Shown piece by piece: positions 11,615-22,617 of a DNA stretch of 64,000 nucleotides. The position numbers were made by a program, and so were the translations under genes. The DNA is taken from NCBI GenBank assembly GCA_051453625.1, contig JBOZIK010000001.1, positions 28,086,044-28,150,043 of the forward strand, in the 5' to 3' direction. The notes beneath the pieces are model-generated. The model saw nothing but the letters and a program-made list of their open reading frames with translations. It was not told the DNA's origin and made no database searches. Origin of the DNA: Welwitschia mirabilis. Taxonomy: Eukaryota; Gnetophyta; Gnetopsida; Welwitschiales. Numbering within the stretch: the first letter of the stretch is position 1; every line of letters begins with the position of its first letter.

Positions 11615-13260
11615 CCTAGCTAATAAAAACTAAAGTGAATTATTTTCATACTTATTTTTTATCCACTAAAATGATCTTCACAAATATCATTATGGTAAAG
11701 ATGAAGAATTTCTAAATTTTCTCATTCGAGCACACATTTTTGCTTGCTTTGGTCTTTACACCTATGATAAAGATATGTCTCTATCTATTTATAATCATCT
11801 ATTCTATGAAGAAAGGATTTTATTTAATTATAATTCTAATGTTGTGCTATTTCAATGGTAACAAGGTAATTAACAGTGTGAGCATAGTAAGGAGGAAGAT
11901 GAGTAGAAGATATGACAAAAAGATATTCATATAGAAAATAATCATTAATCATAAGATTATTAAGAGAGGATAAAATACATTACAAATGATCTGTTATACT
12001 ATTATGTTTCCCTGCTTTATCAATAATGGCCAAATTAAATTCTTGCATAAGGAGGATTTATATAATAAATCTAATACTAGAATCTGTCTTGGTCATAAGG
12101 TATCTAATTGCTATCTAGTCGGTATAAACATTTATATAAAATCCTAAAAAATAATATCTAAGTGTATCAAGGTAAAATATTATTACTAACATTTCTTTTT
12201 TAGTAGCAGTGTAATTCATTTGAGATTTAGACAAAGTTTTACTATGATAAGATATAACCTTAAAATCATTTTCATATTATTATTCAAGAAGCCCACCCAC
12301 AATAATGTTACTAGCATTATAAAATAACTCAAAATCTTTATTCCAATTAGATCTCACTACAATATGTGTGAAAGAGATTTTTATTTTCAAGTATATCAAA
12401 ATCAAGTTGATGAAATTCATTCTAATAAAATTTAGCTTCTTTTTAAGTAAAAATTAAAGGTGTTTATAAATTTTTGCATAATCATGAATAAAACAATAAT
12501 AAAAACCACAATGACTAAAAGAGGATTAAACTTGTTTTATATTTATTAAAGGAGTTAGGTTTTTAATTATACTAAATTTTTTAGGATTCTTCTTCATTCC
12601 TTTATCAGAAATGTTATAACCTAAGATAATTTCACTATTAACTAAAAATAAAATTTTCTCCCAACTCAAATGTAGGCCACTGGTAATGTATCTTTTAAGG
12701 AATTTCTCTAATCTTTTGAAGATTTATTCAACATTTTTACCTTAGATTAAGAAGTTATCCATAAAAATTACAATTGAATCCTCTAACATATAAGAAAATA
12801 TATCCATCATTGCAAGTTGAAAAGTACCAAGAATATTGTAAATTCGAAAGAGCATACATCGAAAAGAAAAATTTTTAAAAGATAAAGTAAAAGTAGATTT
12901 AGCTTGATTCCACCTAGTAATACAAACTTGATTATAACTACTATACCATCAAAAAAGTAATAAAAATCATGTCCTTAGATTCTATCAAGTACATAGTCAA
13001 GGAAAGGTAAAGGACCTTGGTCTTTTTGGGTTATTTCATTTAATTTTCTAAAATCAATACGCATTCTCTACTTTCCACATTTCTTAGGCACTACCATCAA
13101 AGGACAAATACACTAACTATTAGCTATGGCATAAATGATTTCAGCATCCATTAATTTAATGATTTCATCCTTTATAACTTGTTTAAGTATTAGGTTTATT
13201 CTATGTTAAGGTTAACTAATAAGTTTCAAATTTTTCTTAAAGTAGATTTTATGTTAAACA
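11615..13260 (-). pseudogene. Gypsy-2 pol: RT, RNase H and integrase N-terminal region (broken)
   Basis: The right part (about 13260-12600) is RT. It aligns by eye to 7150-6450 of Gypsy-1, with the same SLDG..-like, FGT-like and GLHLS-type blocks. The catalytic strand reads IFMDNF (FMDN at 12754-12765), so the second Asp is Asn. RNase H lies at about 12560-12180. At about 11900-11700 the frame holds NYLVT-like and KCVLE..NLEILHLYHND-like sequence of the integrase zinc-binding region. It then ends abruptly at the Gypsy-1 LTR. There are many stops. Confidence 0.72.
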
Positions 13261-13849
13261 ATAGAGGTAGAAATGGCTGTTAAGTTTTTATGGTACTAAG
13301 CAAATGCATTAACCTTAAATTTTAAAAGCGAGATTAAAATCAACTCTTATTGAGGGGAAAGATTCTTTTTTATTATTAAAGGTTTATTTTGATCATTACA
13401 TATAAATATATATTTTAGTCTATTAGGTAAATATTTTAAATTTAAATTTAGATTTTTATTTTTTGTTAAATTTTTATCAAAATTTACTGTCCTCTCAGAC
13501 TATTGTCTAGATGACTAAGGTGGATGGTCTCCATTAAAATAAAAAATATTAGTTTTGTTTAGATTTTAGATTTCTACATAGTGTATAATTTCAAGTCTTC
13601 TACTCTTCATTAAAATATTTTCTAAGTGCTCCTAGTTGAGTTAATCATCATTAAAAGCTTCCAATTCTTCTACTTCAAGTGAATCATCAAACAAGATTAC
13701 CTCATGAAGCATTAACCATATTTCTTCTAGTGGATAATGTTGTAAAACTAGAATAGGCTTAATTTATTCTTTAATATTCAATTCATAATACAAATTATTT
13801 TAATAGCATCAATACTCTAATAGTAAACATTTTATTTTCTAAGTAACAT

Positions 13850-14140
13850 TCCATCATTTCAATTCTAGTATCAACAATATAGTGGGTTGTTGTATAAAAA
13901 GCTCTATCTAAAAGTAGTAGGTAACCTTCATTATGCTCAACTTCAATCACAACAACATATATAGGATAGAGGTTTCCTTAAGTTAAATTACTAAATCTTT
14001 AATTACTCTCAAATATTTCTCTACTGATGTATCTGATAATTCTAAAATAATTCTTGTAGGATCAATTCTTCTTTTTAAACTAGGTCATTAACAAATGTAT
14101 AAAGGCAAAATATTAACAGTTACTCCTATATTTATTAAAG
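13850..14140 (-). pseudogene. Gypsy-2 aspartic protease (broken)
   Basis: The minus strand from about 14140 reads LINIGVTVNILPLYIC, aligned to the ALIDIGASVNIMPLHIC of Gypsy-1. It continues with ILELSDTSVEKYLRVIKDLVI and a degraded GYPLL-like region. The catalytic Asp of DxGAS is Asn here and the Ala is Val, so it cannot be active. Stops are present. Confidence 0.7.
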
Positions 14141-14199
14141 CTTTTTTTATTATTTTGTTTTCTTAAATGTAATACTAATAGCTATTACCCCTATATCCT

Positions 14200-14959
14200 T
14201 AAACTTTGGACATTTTTGTAAAACTAATTTGATTTTAAATTGGGCTAGGAGGACTTTACTTGGTATATTTTGTTTTTATTTCCTCTTAATTAGATCTTTT
14301 CATAACTTAGAATATTTAGGATATTTTGCAAAAATATTCAAAATAATAAGTTAATGCTTATATTTTACATTAAAGCTTTAGTATATTCACCAAATATAGG
14401 ATTAATATTTAATCTATCAAGCCAAGGGGTAGTAGGTTTTGTACCTTTATCTTGAGAAGAATCTTTCTTATTTTTCTTTAAATGAGAAGGAAAAGTATGA
14501 TTTTCTAAGATTCCTATATCTTCTTATTCATCATCATTTTTATCATTTTGGGATGTTAAAATCTATGTGTAGAAGGTGATGTATCACTTTCACTTCTTTT
14601 GATAATCTTACAATCTTTTTTTACTTCATTAGAATTTGGTAAAGATTCTATTACAAGTGACCCTTATGGTCTTTAATTAGAAAGCATAGTTTGTTGAAGA
14701 ACATTAAGAAGACTTTAAATGTTTAAATTTATCTTCTCTTGAGATTTTTATAACTCATCAATGAAATTTCTAAGTGGATGATTTTGGTTTTATGAATTTA
14801 ATATGCTTACTTGACAATTTAAGTTACTTAGTTAGAAGTTTGAGTTATTTATTCAAAAGATAGCATTCTCAAATCTATTTCTAAATGGTTGGAAATTAGG
14901 ATGATTTTCTTAAAAGTTATTAAAGTTATTTTTAAAATAATAAAAATGGTTCTCTATTC
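14200..14959 (-). pseudogene. Gypsy-2 gag, C-terminal part (left of Copia-1)
   Basis: This aligns by eye with 8050-8700 of Gypsy-1, for example the serine- and lysine-rich spacer near 14440-14600 and the AT-rich block near 14690. It ends at the Copia-1 insertion, where the 5 bases TATTC (14955-14959) are repeated on the far side at 25717-25721. Frames are broken. Confidence 0.65.
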
Positions 14960-16252
14960 TTTAGGATCGAGAACTCTAGAGGGGGCGGTAAATAGGATTT
15001 TAAAAATTTAAATGAATAACTTCCCATAAATAACTTTACTCTAAAAAACTAAAGAACAAAAAGTATAGAAATACCAATGAAAAGCACACAAGATTTATAG
15101 TAGTTTGGAAAACCCCCTANNNNNNNNNNGATTAGCTTCTATCCAAGTATAATCCAGATCTCCATTAATCTCTTTGTAGCTATTCTAGGTTAATCTATAT
15201 TCTTTACAAATGGAATTTTCTGAGGCTTAGTCTTAACCTTTTATAAGAAAGTAAAGCAGTGATAATGGTGTGCTAAGATGTATATGTCTCACTCAATATT
15301 TAGCTCAAGAATAGTATGGCTATAAAGTTTGAGAAGATGGTACAATTCAAAAGCATATAGTGCATTTGCATTGACCGAGTATTCTAAGATAACAATAGTT
15401 CTATGTTTTTCTTTGGTTAAGTATGATATGCCAATGAGTACAATGAATGATTTCAAAAATATTAAAAAGTGGTACAATAATTTTGACTCTTGACAAATAT
15501 ATAGTGGAACACTTTTAGGGTTTTTAAAAGTAAAAATACCTTCTGATAGACATAAAGTAGACTCGTGATGGCTAGAAAAATTCTATCTCCATCATAACTA
15601 GTTAATCCCTTAAAAGTGTGATTGACCACATCTAGTGCTGTCACTGAAGTTGATTGTCCTCATGTTCTTTTCATTGACCCTTGTTTCTTATAGCTTTATG
15701 TCTGTTCAACCCCTCAAGGTTTGGTTACTTACTTATATGATCACCTACTTATTTGATCACTTACATATTCATCTAGTCATCCCCTTATTTAGAAAAAATT
15801 ACAATAATGTTTTGCTCTAATTCTAGTCAACCTCATAAATATTCAATTGACTTCTTGCTAATAAAGGATGAACACCACTCTAGATCTAGTCAATTATTTA
15901 AGAACCTAGTTGATTCCTGAATGATTAGTTATGAAGATTTGGTGGTCAGATCTAGTCAATCCCTCATGTGTCTAATCCACTTCTTAATGATTTCCTAAGA
16001 AGTATTAGATGCACAGGTCCATTTAACCCCTCATGTATTCATTTGATCCCTCTAAATTTGATATATTTTTGTGTAAGATTTAGGTGTAGTTGATTCTTTA
16101 GGAATCCAGTCAACCCCTTACTGGGTATAAAACTGATAGATTCAAGTCCAAATTATGATAGTTTTTTTTAGCGTCTAACCTATAATGATTAATATTTTCT
16201 GCATAAGATACAACATGTTTTGCTAAACCAAAAAGTAAATAATAACTCAACA
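14960..16252 (-). repeat. Copia-1 3' LTR
   Basis: In element sense it starts TGTTGAGTTATTATTT (edge 16252), preceded by a polypurine-like AAATGGGGATAT. It ends at TTTAGG/CCTAAA (edge 14960), carrying the conserved CTAGAG-GGGG-type terminus common to Sirevirus LTRs. The central part holds many degenerate GGTCGAC-like motifs. A 10-N gap lies at 15120-15129. About 1.29 kb. Confidence 0.85.
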
Positions 16253-16315
16253 ATATCCCCATTTGATATTAATGGTAAACTTATTCTTAGTTGAAAATAT
16301 GAAGTTTGGAAAAAT

Positions 16316-16326
16316 CTACCCCTCAG
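16316..16326 (-). promoter_or_regulatory. Copia-1 upstream purine tract (possible second polypurine tract)
   Basis: The complement reads CTGAGGGGTAG, about 64 bp upstream of the 3' LTR. Copia-2 has a longer G-run in the same place (43416-43430), in the same TTTTC-G/T-GAGGGG context. Sireviruses are known to have several polypurine tracts, so this may be an auxiliary one. Confidence 0.45.
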
Positions 16327-16779
16327 AAAATACCCATTATATTTCTAAGTGATATTAAATAATTATATTAAATGAGACAATTTTAGAGAGTTTCTAATCT
16401 ATATTATAATTAAAATAATTTTTAGTACAACTTGTGGAACATGTAATTTTTAAAATATATGTAATAAAAGATAGTTTAATCAAGAATTAAATAACCATAA
16501 GATATAATAAAAATTATAGTTCATGAATAAATAGATGTATAGTAAAAAAAAAATGAGAGACAGAGATAATAATAAAATTTAATTCTATTACTACAATTTC
16601 AACATTAAAATAAACATCTTTTATCAAGGGTAGGTAAAACTGAATAATGTAGCATTAATAACTAATAAACAACTAACTACTTCTCCCACTTTTAACATCA
16701 ATAACAAAGAAGAGAAGAAACACAAGTAAGAGAATTTCATGAAAACATAAGTAAGGATAGAAGATTAATCAGATTCCTT

Positions 16780-17931
16780 GCTTTATCCTCTGATTCTTCA
16801 TTAAAATCTTCTTCTTATTCCTCTTCCTCTTCTTTAGTGGCCTTATACACCAAACTTACAACTTTCTCTAAAGTGTCTATAATTAGAGATTCTTTCATAT
16901 GCATGTTATAAACGTCTATTTGCCTGGACATGAAAGAGTTTACTTTGGTGAGGCTTACTTTGAAGAAGGCGATTTTGAGTATTTCTTAGAACCTGTAAAG
17001 ATATGCATGTGAGACAATTGCTAATATAGGGTTAAGGATTTCTAGCTTTAGATGAAACTAAACTCTATACTGAATAGATATTAGCAATCAACACTAATTG
17101 AGCTAGAGCCCTAGTCTTATGATAATCTAACTAGAAGATCATATTCTTTATTATAATGGTAAGAGCATTAATAGAGTGTATGGTTCTTACCAAGTACATC
17201 AAATATTCCTTATATTTGGAGGTCTTATCACAATGATCAGCTAAAGGTAAGAAATTATAGGTAAATACTAAATATAAAAACATATACTATAAAGTAAGAA
17301 GAAAAGTAGAAAGGGTAGTTTNNNNNNNNNNNNNNNNNNNNNNNNNNNNNNNNNNNNNNNNNNNNNNNNNNNNNNNNNNNNNNNNNNNNNNNNNNNNNNN
17401 NNNNNNNNNNNNNNNNNNNNNTAAATATAAAAACATATACTATAAAGTAAGAAGAAAAGTAGACAGGGTAGTTTTTCACTTATGAAACTTACCATAAAGT
17501 TACCTTGTTACCTCTACTTTATCTTCTATAAATTCACAAAGAGGCCAAAACTCATCATAGTCTTCTCTTAAAAGATTATTAATAGTAGTAATGTAGTCAA
17601 AATAACCCTCATCTTCTTTCCCAAAAACTAAGGTTTTCAGGGTTGCATTATTGGGTTTACAGGAAGGATTGCAGTAGAACATCATGGTAAGGAAAGAATA
17701 GGTAATTATTGAAACATTAAGAAAGTAGAAAAGATCCAGATGTTGCAAAGTTACACTAGATCTCTGAGTTTCCTAAGATTTATAGTGGCAATATTCCTTT
17801 TTTGTCATATTATCTTCCTCTTAAACTTCTTAAATGATTTATTTAAAGCTTCTTCAAATATTTTTTGGTAGTAAAATGAAGGATTTCTATCGTTTAACTT
17901 TTTTGGGAAACTTCTAGAGGGAATTAGCCAT
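16780..17931 (-). pseudogene. Copia-1 third ORF (Sirevirus post-pol, env-like position)
   Basis: The ORF lies between RNase H and the 3' LTR, with its start taken at the ATG at 17931-17929 (MANS). A central stretch (17748-17500, 82 codons open) reads ..YSFLTMMFYCNPS..., then NATLKTLVFGKEDEG and LLREDYDEFWPLCEF. The C-terminus near 16990-16790 is a glutamate-rich tail (EEEEE..EEDFNEESED). Copia-2 has the same blocks in the same order. The pattern F..MFY.N..LKT.V.GK resembles the N-terminal part of the domain called putative plant transposon protein, from memory of that family. I see no convincing signal peptide or membrane anchor, so env-like describes position only. A 100-N gap (17322-17421) falls inside. 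Broken by stops. Confidence 0.6.
17322..17421. other. Assembly gap (100 N) with about 53-bp overlapping flanks
   Basis: The 53 bases before the gap (about 17269-17321) recur directly after it (17422-17474) with one mismatch (AGAAAGGG versus AGACAGGG). This looks like unmerged overlapping contig ends. The two nearly identical short peptides on either side are an artefact of this. Confidence 0.92.
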
Positions 17932-18329
17932 TACAACCACATGGTAGAAGCTTGAAGACAAGAAAAACCTAAAAGAAAAACATGATCTGAAGGAGATAGA
18001 TGGGTAGAAAATAATAAAAAGGGATTGAGATCTACTAAATTTTAAAGAGAAAGGTAGTTAGGTGAGATTTGATAAATAAATTTGGCCCACTACTGAATCT
18101 ACTACACTATAACATTACAAGTTTGGTTAACTAATTTAAATTCTAGTTAACCCATTAAAATTTGAGTCCTAGTAATTTAAAGTCTCAATGACTGAGTTTT
18201 TAGTCTAGGTGACTGATTACATCCAGTAGACCAAATCATAGATTCAGTCGATTTCCCTATAATTAGCTAGAAGATAGAGAGATAATCCCTAGTTTATTTC
18301 AAAGATGAAGAAAATTATTAAAATTTAGA

Positions 18330-18880
18330 GGTTTAGTAAGGATGTTATCAAGTTGATAATTTATACCAACAAAATTCATAGAAATATTTCCTTTTTCAAC
18401 TTAATCTCTTAAAAAATGATGTCTTAGTTTAATATGTTTAGGTTTGGAATGTTGAACAAGATTTTTAGAGATATTTATTGCACTAGTGTTATCATAAAAA
18501 ATAGGCACCTATTCAAAACTATACAAAAATCCTTTAGCATTTCTTTTATCTAAAGAAGATAAGCATCATAACTCCCTGTTGAAATATACTTGGCTCATAT
18601 TATTGAAAGGGAAATCGAGTTTTGATTTTTACTAGCCCATTCCACTAAGCATGATTCTAATAAAAAATAATTATTCTTGTGTTTTTTTATTATTCTTACA
18701 TCTAGCCTAATCTACATTACTAAATCCTATAAGATCAAAATATGTCTCAGTTAGGTACTACAATCCATAATCACAAGCATCCTTTATATATCTTATTATT
18801 ATTTTCACTCCTTATAGGTGGGATTCGTTTGGTTGGATTTGATATCTTGCATACACATTAATACTAAATATAATATTAGG
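18330..18880 (-). pseudogene. Copia-1 RNase H
   Basis: Minus strand, in order: a region near 18860-18600 with VDW/ADW-like and AEYI-like remnants, then ISKNL.QHSK.KHIK and LRD.VEKGNISMNFV...QL..ILTKPLNF near 18500-18330. This is the usual end of Ty1/copia pol. Stops interrupt it. The 18000-18300 spacer beyond it holds GTCGAC-like motifs as in the LTR. Confidence 0.7.
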
Positions 18881-18899
18881 TTTACTTGTAGTTACATAT

Positions 18900-19860
18900 A
18901 ATAAGATTCCTATCATACTTCTATAAATCTTTTGATCCACTATTTTCCATCTTCAGCTAGAGTGACTTTATAAGAGGTTGACATAAGTATATCACTTGTT
19001 TCAGAATTCTACAATCTAAATCATTTGATTAAATCCTTTGAATATTTATATTAAGAAATAAAAATTCCATTTTTTAATTTCTTAATCTATAATTTAAGAA
19101 ACATTTTAACTTTACTAAACATGCTCATCTGAAGGTGTGTTATCATGATATTTGAAAATTCGTTTGATAAAACTTCACTAGAGGCACCATATATGATATC
19201 ATCCACATAAATTTATATAATGATAAAATACTTTTTGAAGTTCTTAACAAATAAAGTCTTATCTACTGTTCTATGGATATAACCATTTTCATTTAGAAAT
19301 ATGACTAGCTTTTCATATCAAGCTCTTGGAATTTACTTTAACTCATATAAAGCATTCTTCAATCTATACACATGACTAAATATATCAAGATATATAAACC
19401 CTTGTGGTTGTTCTACATACACTTATTTATTTAATGTTCTATTTAAAAATGCACTCTTTACATCCATTTGATACACTTTAATATTTTTAAAAGCTACATA
19501 AGATAAAAAAATTCTAATTCTATCAAGCATTGCAACAAGAGCAAATGTATCACCAACATCAATACCTTTTATTTGGTTGTAGTCTTTTGCTTCTACTCTT
19601 GCTTTTTTCTTATAACATTTTTTGCCTCATCATATTTTTTTAAAAATATCTACTTAATCCCAATAACATTTTTGTTCTTTAGCCTTTTAACAAGCTTTTA
19701 TACATTATTTATTTTAAATTGTTGTAACTCATCTTACATGGCCATTATCCATTCTTCATGGGGTTTTTCTTCTTCAAAATTCTTAGATTCAATTTATGAA
19801 ACATAATACATTTAAGCATAGAAATTCTTCATATAATTCCTTATCCTTATCTTTGAACTA
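18900..19860 (-). pseudogene. Copia-1 reverse transcriptase
   Basis: Starting near 19570 the frame reads GIDVGDTFALVAMLDRIR, then YQMDVKSAFLN, an EQPQGF-like block, AL.ELK..PRA, and the catalytic strand IYVDDIIYGAS (YVDD at 19198-19209). MFLKL and IKKLKNGIFISQ follow, the Sirevirus counterpart of the FLGLQ region. The catalytic YVDD is intact, unlike in all other RTs of this window. A stop codon lies two codons before it, and several others occur, so the gene is still dead. Confidence 0.82.
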
Positions 19861-20284
19861 ACTTCTCTAATAATAGACTCTAAAGGGTGATCTTTTAGCT
19901 CTTTAAATGTTTCATTAGTAACTTCTTTTATAGAAACTTCTTCTTCTTTTTTAGTATAAATTTCTTTTATTGTAGGGGTGCTTGGAGATATGTTTTCTTC
20001 ATCACTGGAATAGATAGATTTTATGCTAATATCATTTATTTATACATTTATTAATTCTTTCATAGTTAAGATTCTCTTATTGAAAACATGAAAAGCTCTA
20101 CTTCTATTTATATATCCTAAAAATATTACTTCATCAGCCTTAGATTCAAATTTACTTAGTTATTATCTATCTTTTAACACATAATACTTACTTTTGAAGA
20201 CTTTAAAAGAAGACACATTTAGTTATTTTTCTTTTTACAACTCATAAGGCATTTTATCCATTCTAACTTTAAGATAAACTCTAT

Positions 20285-20969
20285 TTATGATATAACATGG
20301 AGTGCTAATAGCTTTAGCACAAAATGATTTTGGAACCTCCTTATCATTTGACATTGTTTTTGGCATTTTTTGGAGGACTCTATTATTTGTCTCAATAATT
20401 TCATTTTGTTGAGGTGTTTTAGGGGTAGATAATTAATGATTAATATCATTTTCAATACAATACATTTTAAATAAATAGTTCTTAAACTCATCACCATGTT
20501 CATTTCTTATTTTCTTTATAGCATAGCCTTTCTTGTTTTAAATTTTGTTGCATATTTCAACCTAATGTTTATATGTTTCAAATTTATTTGTAAGAAAGAT
20601 GACCCATGCATATCTTGAGAAATCATTAACCATGATTAGAAAATAGCATTTAGCTCCTAAACTTTGAGTCTGAACTGGTCCTACCAAGTTCATATGAATA
20701 AGTTCTAAGGACATGGTTGTGAAAACTTGATATTTACTTATGTGTGATGTTATTATTTGTTTTTATTTTTAATATGCATTATAAAGACCACATTTTTTGA
20801 TATTTATTTTTGAAATCTCTTTGAAAATTTTGTTTCTAATAATTATTTTTAAATTATCATAATTTACATGATCTAAAAATTTATGCCAAAGCTCTTCTTG
20901 ATTAACAGGAGAAAAATAACAAGCAAAAAATAATTTATCAATGCTATAGACATTACTAATTCTATTCAC
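20285..20969 (-). pseudogene. Copia-1 GAG-pre-integrase domain and integrase core
   Basis: At 20969-20769 an open stretch contains ELWHKFLDHVNYDNLKIII and KKCGLYNAY, the H..L.H and C..C elements of the copia GAG-pre-integrase/zinc region. A degraded NLVGPVQ-like segment follows at about 20700-20640. From 20510 onwards the frames give EHGDEFKNYLF, ENDINH.LSTPKTPQQNEIIE and VPKSFCAKAI, the second half of the integrase core, including the PQQNG..ER block with its catalytic Glu region. Frames shift repeatedly. Confidence 0.78.
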
Positions 20970-21053
20970 TTTGAGAATAATATCATTTATTTTGCCATGT
21001 CTAACTTCACATTTAGTACTATAGAAAATAACCTTATGCTTTAAATTTGATTA

Positions 21054-21257
21054 ATGCTAATTAAATTATGCTTGAAACCATTAACAAATGAAACTTCATT
21101 TATTTTAAGTAAGTTACCTCCCCTAATGCTTTTAATTTCTTTAATTTTGGCTCTTCTATTATCATCAAAATTGACTTATCCACCATTAAAGTCATCCAGC
21201 TACATGAACCTAGACTTATCTCCTATCATATATTGAGAGAACATGCTGTTCAAATAC
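21054..21257 (-). pseudogene. Copia-1 protease/pre-integrase junction, left copy
   Basis: The minus strand reads YMIGDKSRFM.LDDFNGG, then VNFDDN and FVNGFKHNLISINQI. This is the region after the protease active site (the D-S-G-C-S..M.GD block) leading into the pre-integrase segment of Ty1/copia pol. It ends at the inverted LTR (21258). The same protease segment recurs, diverged, to the right of the gap at 22618-22740. Confidence 0.68.
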
Positions 21258-22517
21258 TGTTAATTTATTATTTACTTATTTGATATTAAACTGATGTTTT
21301 ATGTTTAGGAAAATATGTTGTATCCTATGCAGAAAATATTAATCATTGTAGGTTAGAAGCTTAAACAATTTATTACAATTTAAATCTAAACTTATTAATT
21401 TTTATACCCTCTTGAGGGATCAATTAGATTTCAAAGGGGTCAACCAAACTTGAAGCTTACAATGAAATAAACTAAATTCAAAGGGATCGACTAAACCTAT
21501 ACATCTAATACTTCTCAGCCAATCATCAAGGGGTCAACTAAATTCCTAAGGGGTCGATCAGACTTGAGCATTAAAACTTTTATAGTCGATTGTTAAGAGA
21601 TTAATTAAATTCTTGAGGAATCAACTAGATCTAGAGTGGCATTTATACTTTATTAATAATAGGTTGATTAGACATTTAAGTGGTCAATCAGACCTAGAGC
21701 AGAAAATAATGTTGCAATTTTTCCTAACTAAGGGAGCAACTAAATGAATATGTGAGAAATTAGATAAGCAGTCAACCAGACCTTAAGGGGTTGACCATAC
21801 ATAGAGCCATAAGAAATAGGAATTGACTAGAAGAACATAAGGATAACTGACTTCAATAATGACACTAGATGGGATCGACCGGACTTTCAAGATGTTGATC
21901 AGTTATGATGGAAATGAGATTTTTCTAGTTATTATGAGTCTATTTTCTAACTACTAGAAGCATTTTTTACTTGTAAAAGTCCTAAAAATCTTTCATTATA
22001 TTTTGTCTAAGAGTTAAAATTACTATACCACTTTGAAATCTTTTAAAATCATTCATTTAACTCATTGGCATATCCTACTTGATTAAATAGAAGCCAAGAA
22101 CTGTTATTATATTCGCATACTTGGTTAAATCAGTTACACTATATGCTTTTAAATTATATCATCTTCTCAAGTAGTGTAGCAATACTATTCTTGAGCCAAA
22201 GATCAAGTGAAACCTATGCATTTCGGCATACCATTATTATTGCTTTACTTTCTTGCAAAATATTAAAATTAAGCCTAAAAAAATTCTAGTTTCAAAGGTT
22301 ATAGATGAACCTAGAATACTTGGAAAGAAATTAATGAAGATCCAAATTAGGATTAAATAGAAGCTAATCATCAAGAGTGGAGTAGGGGGTTTTTCAAACC
22401 ACTATAAATCTTATGTACTTCCTATTTGATATTTTTATGCTTAATATTTCTTATTTTTTAAAATAGTTTTAATTTTATTTACACATATATATTAGTATTT
22501 ATTTCTAGTCAAGATAT
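21258..22517 (+). repeat. Inverted (plus-oriented) Sirevirus LTR inside Copia-1, 3' end lost in gap
   Basis: It starts TGTTAATTTATTATTTAC, matching the TGTTGAGTTATTATTTG start of the other copia LTRs. It continues with the same ATGTTGTATCCTATGCAGAA block, GTCGAC-like motif array and tail up to the ATTTCTAGTCAAGATAT before the gap. About 95 bp of the LTR end are missing compared with 30791-32120. The five bases before it are AATAC. It is opposite to the host element, so it is either a solo LTR or the edge of another element hidden by the gap. Confidence 0.78.
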
Positions 22518-22617
22518 NNNNNNNNNNNNNNNNNNNNNNNNNNNNNNNNNNNNNNNNNNNNNNNNNNNNNNNNNNNNNNNNNNNNNNNNNNNNNNNNNNN
22601 NNNNNNNNNNNNNNNNN
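22518..22617. other. Assembly gap (100 N) at the end of the inverted LTR
   Basis: Unlike three other gaps here, the flanks do not overlap directly. Sequence after the gap restarts about 110 bp upstream (in Copia-1 sense) of the point where it was left, as a diverged second copy. Confidence 0.85.

Noticed and set aside
17255-17495. Pair of identical short hydrophobic peptides on the minus strand
   Set aside because: The identity comes from overlapping contig ends around the gap at 17322-17421, not from a protein repeat.
19573-19806. Hydrophobic 77-codon frame on the plus strand (possible membrane protein)
   Set aside because: It lies antisense to Copia-1 reverse transcriptase. The same antisense shadow occurs at 35484-35194 in Copia-2.
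21054-21236. 60-codon leucine-rich plus-strand frame, repeated at 34049-33810 minus
   Set aside because: Both are antisense shadows of the copia protease/pre-integrase region.
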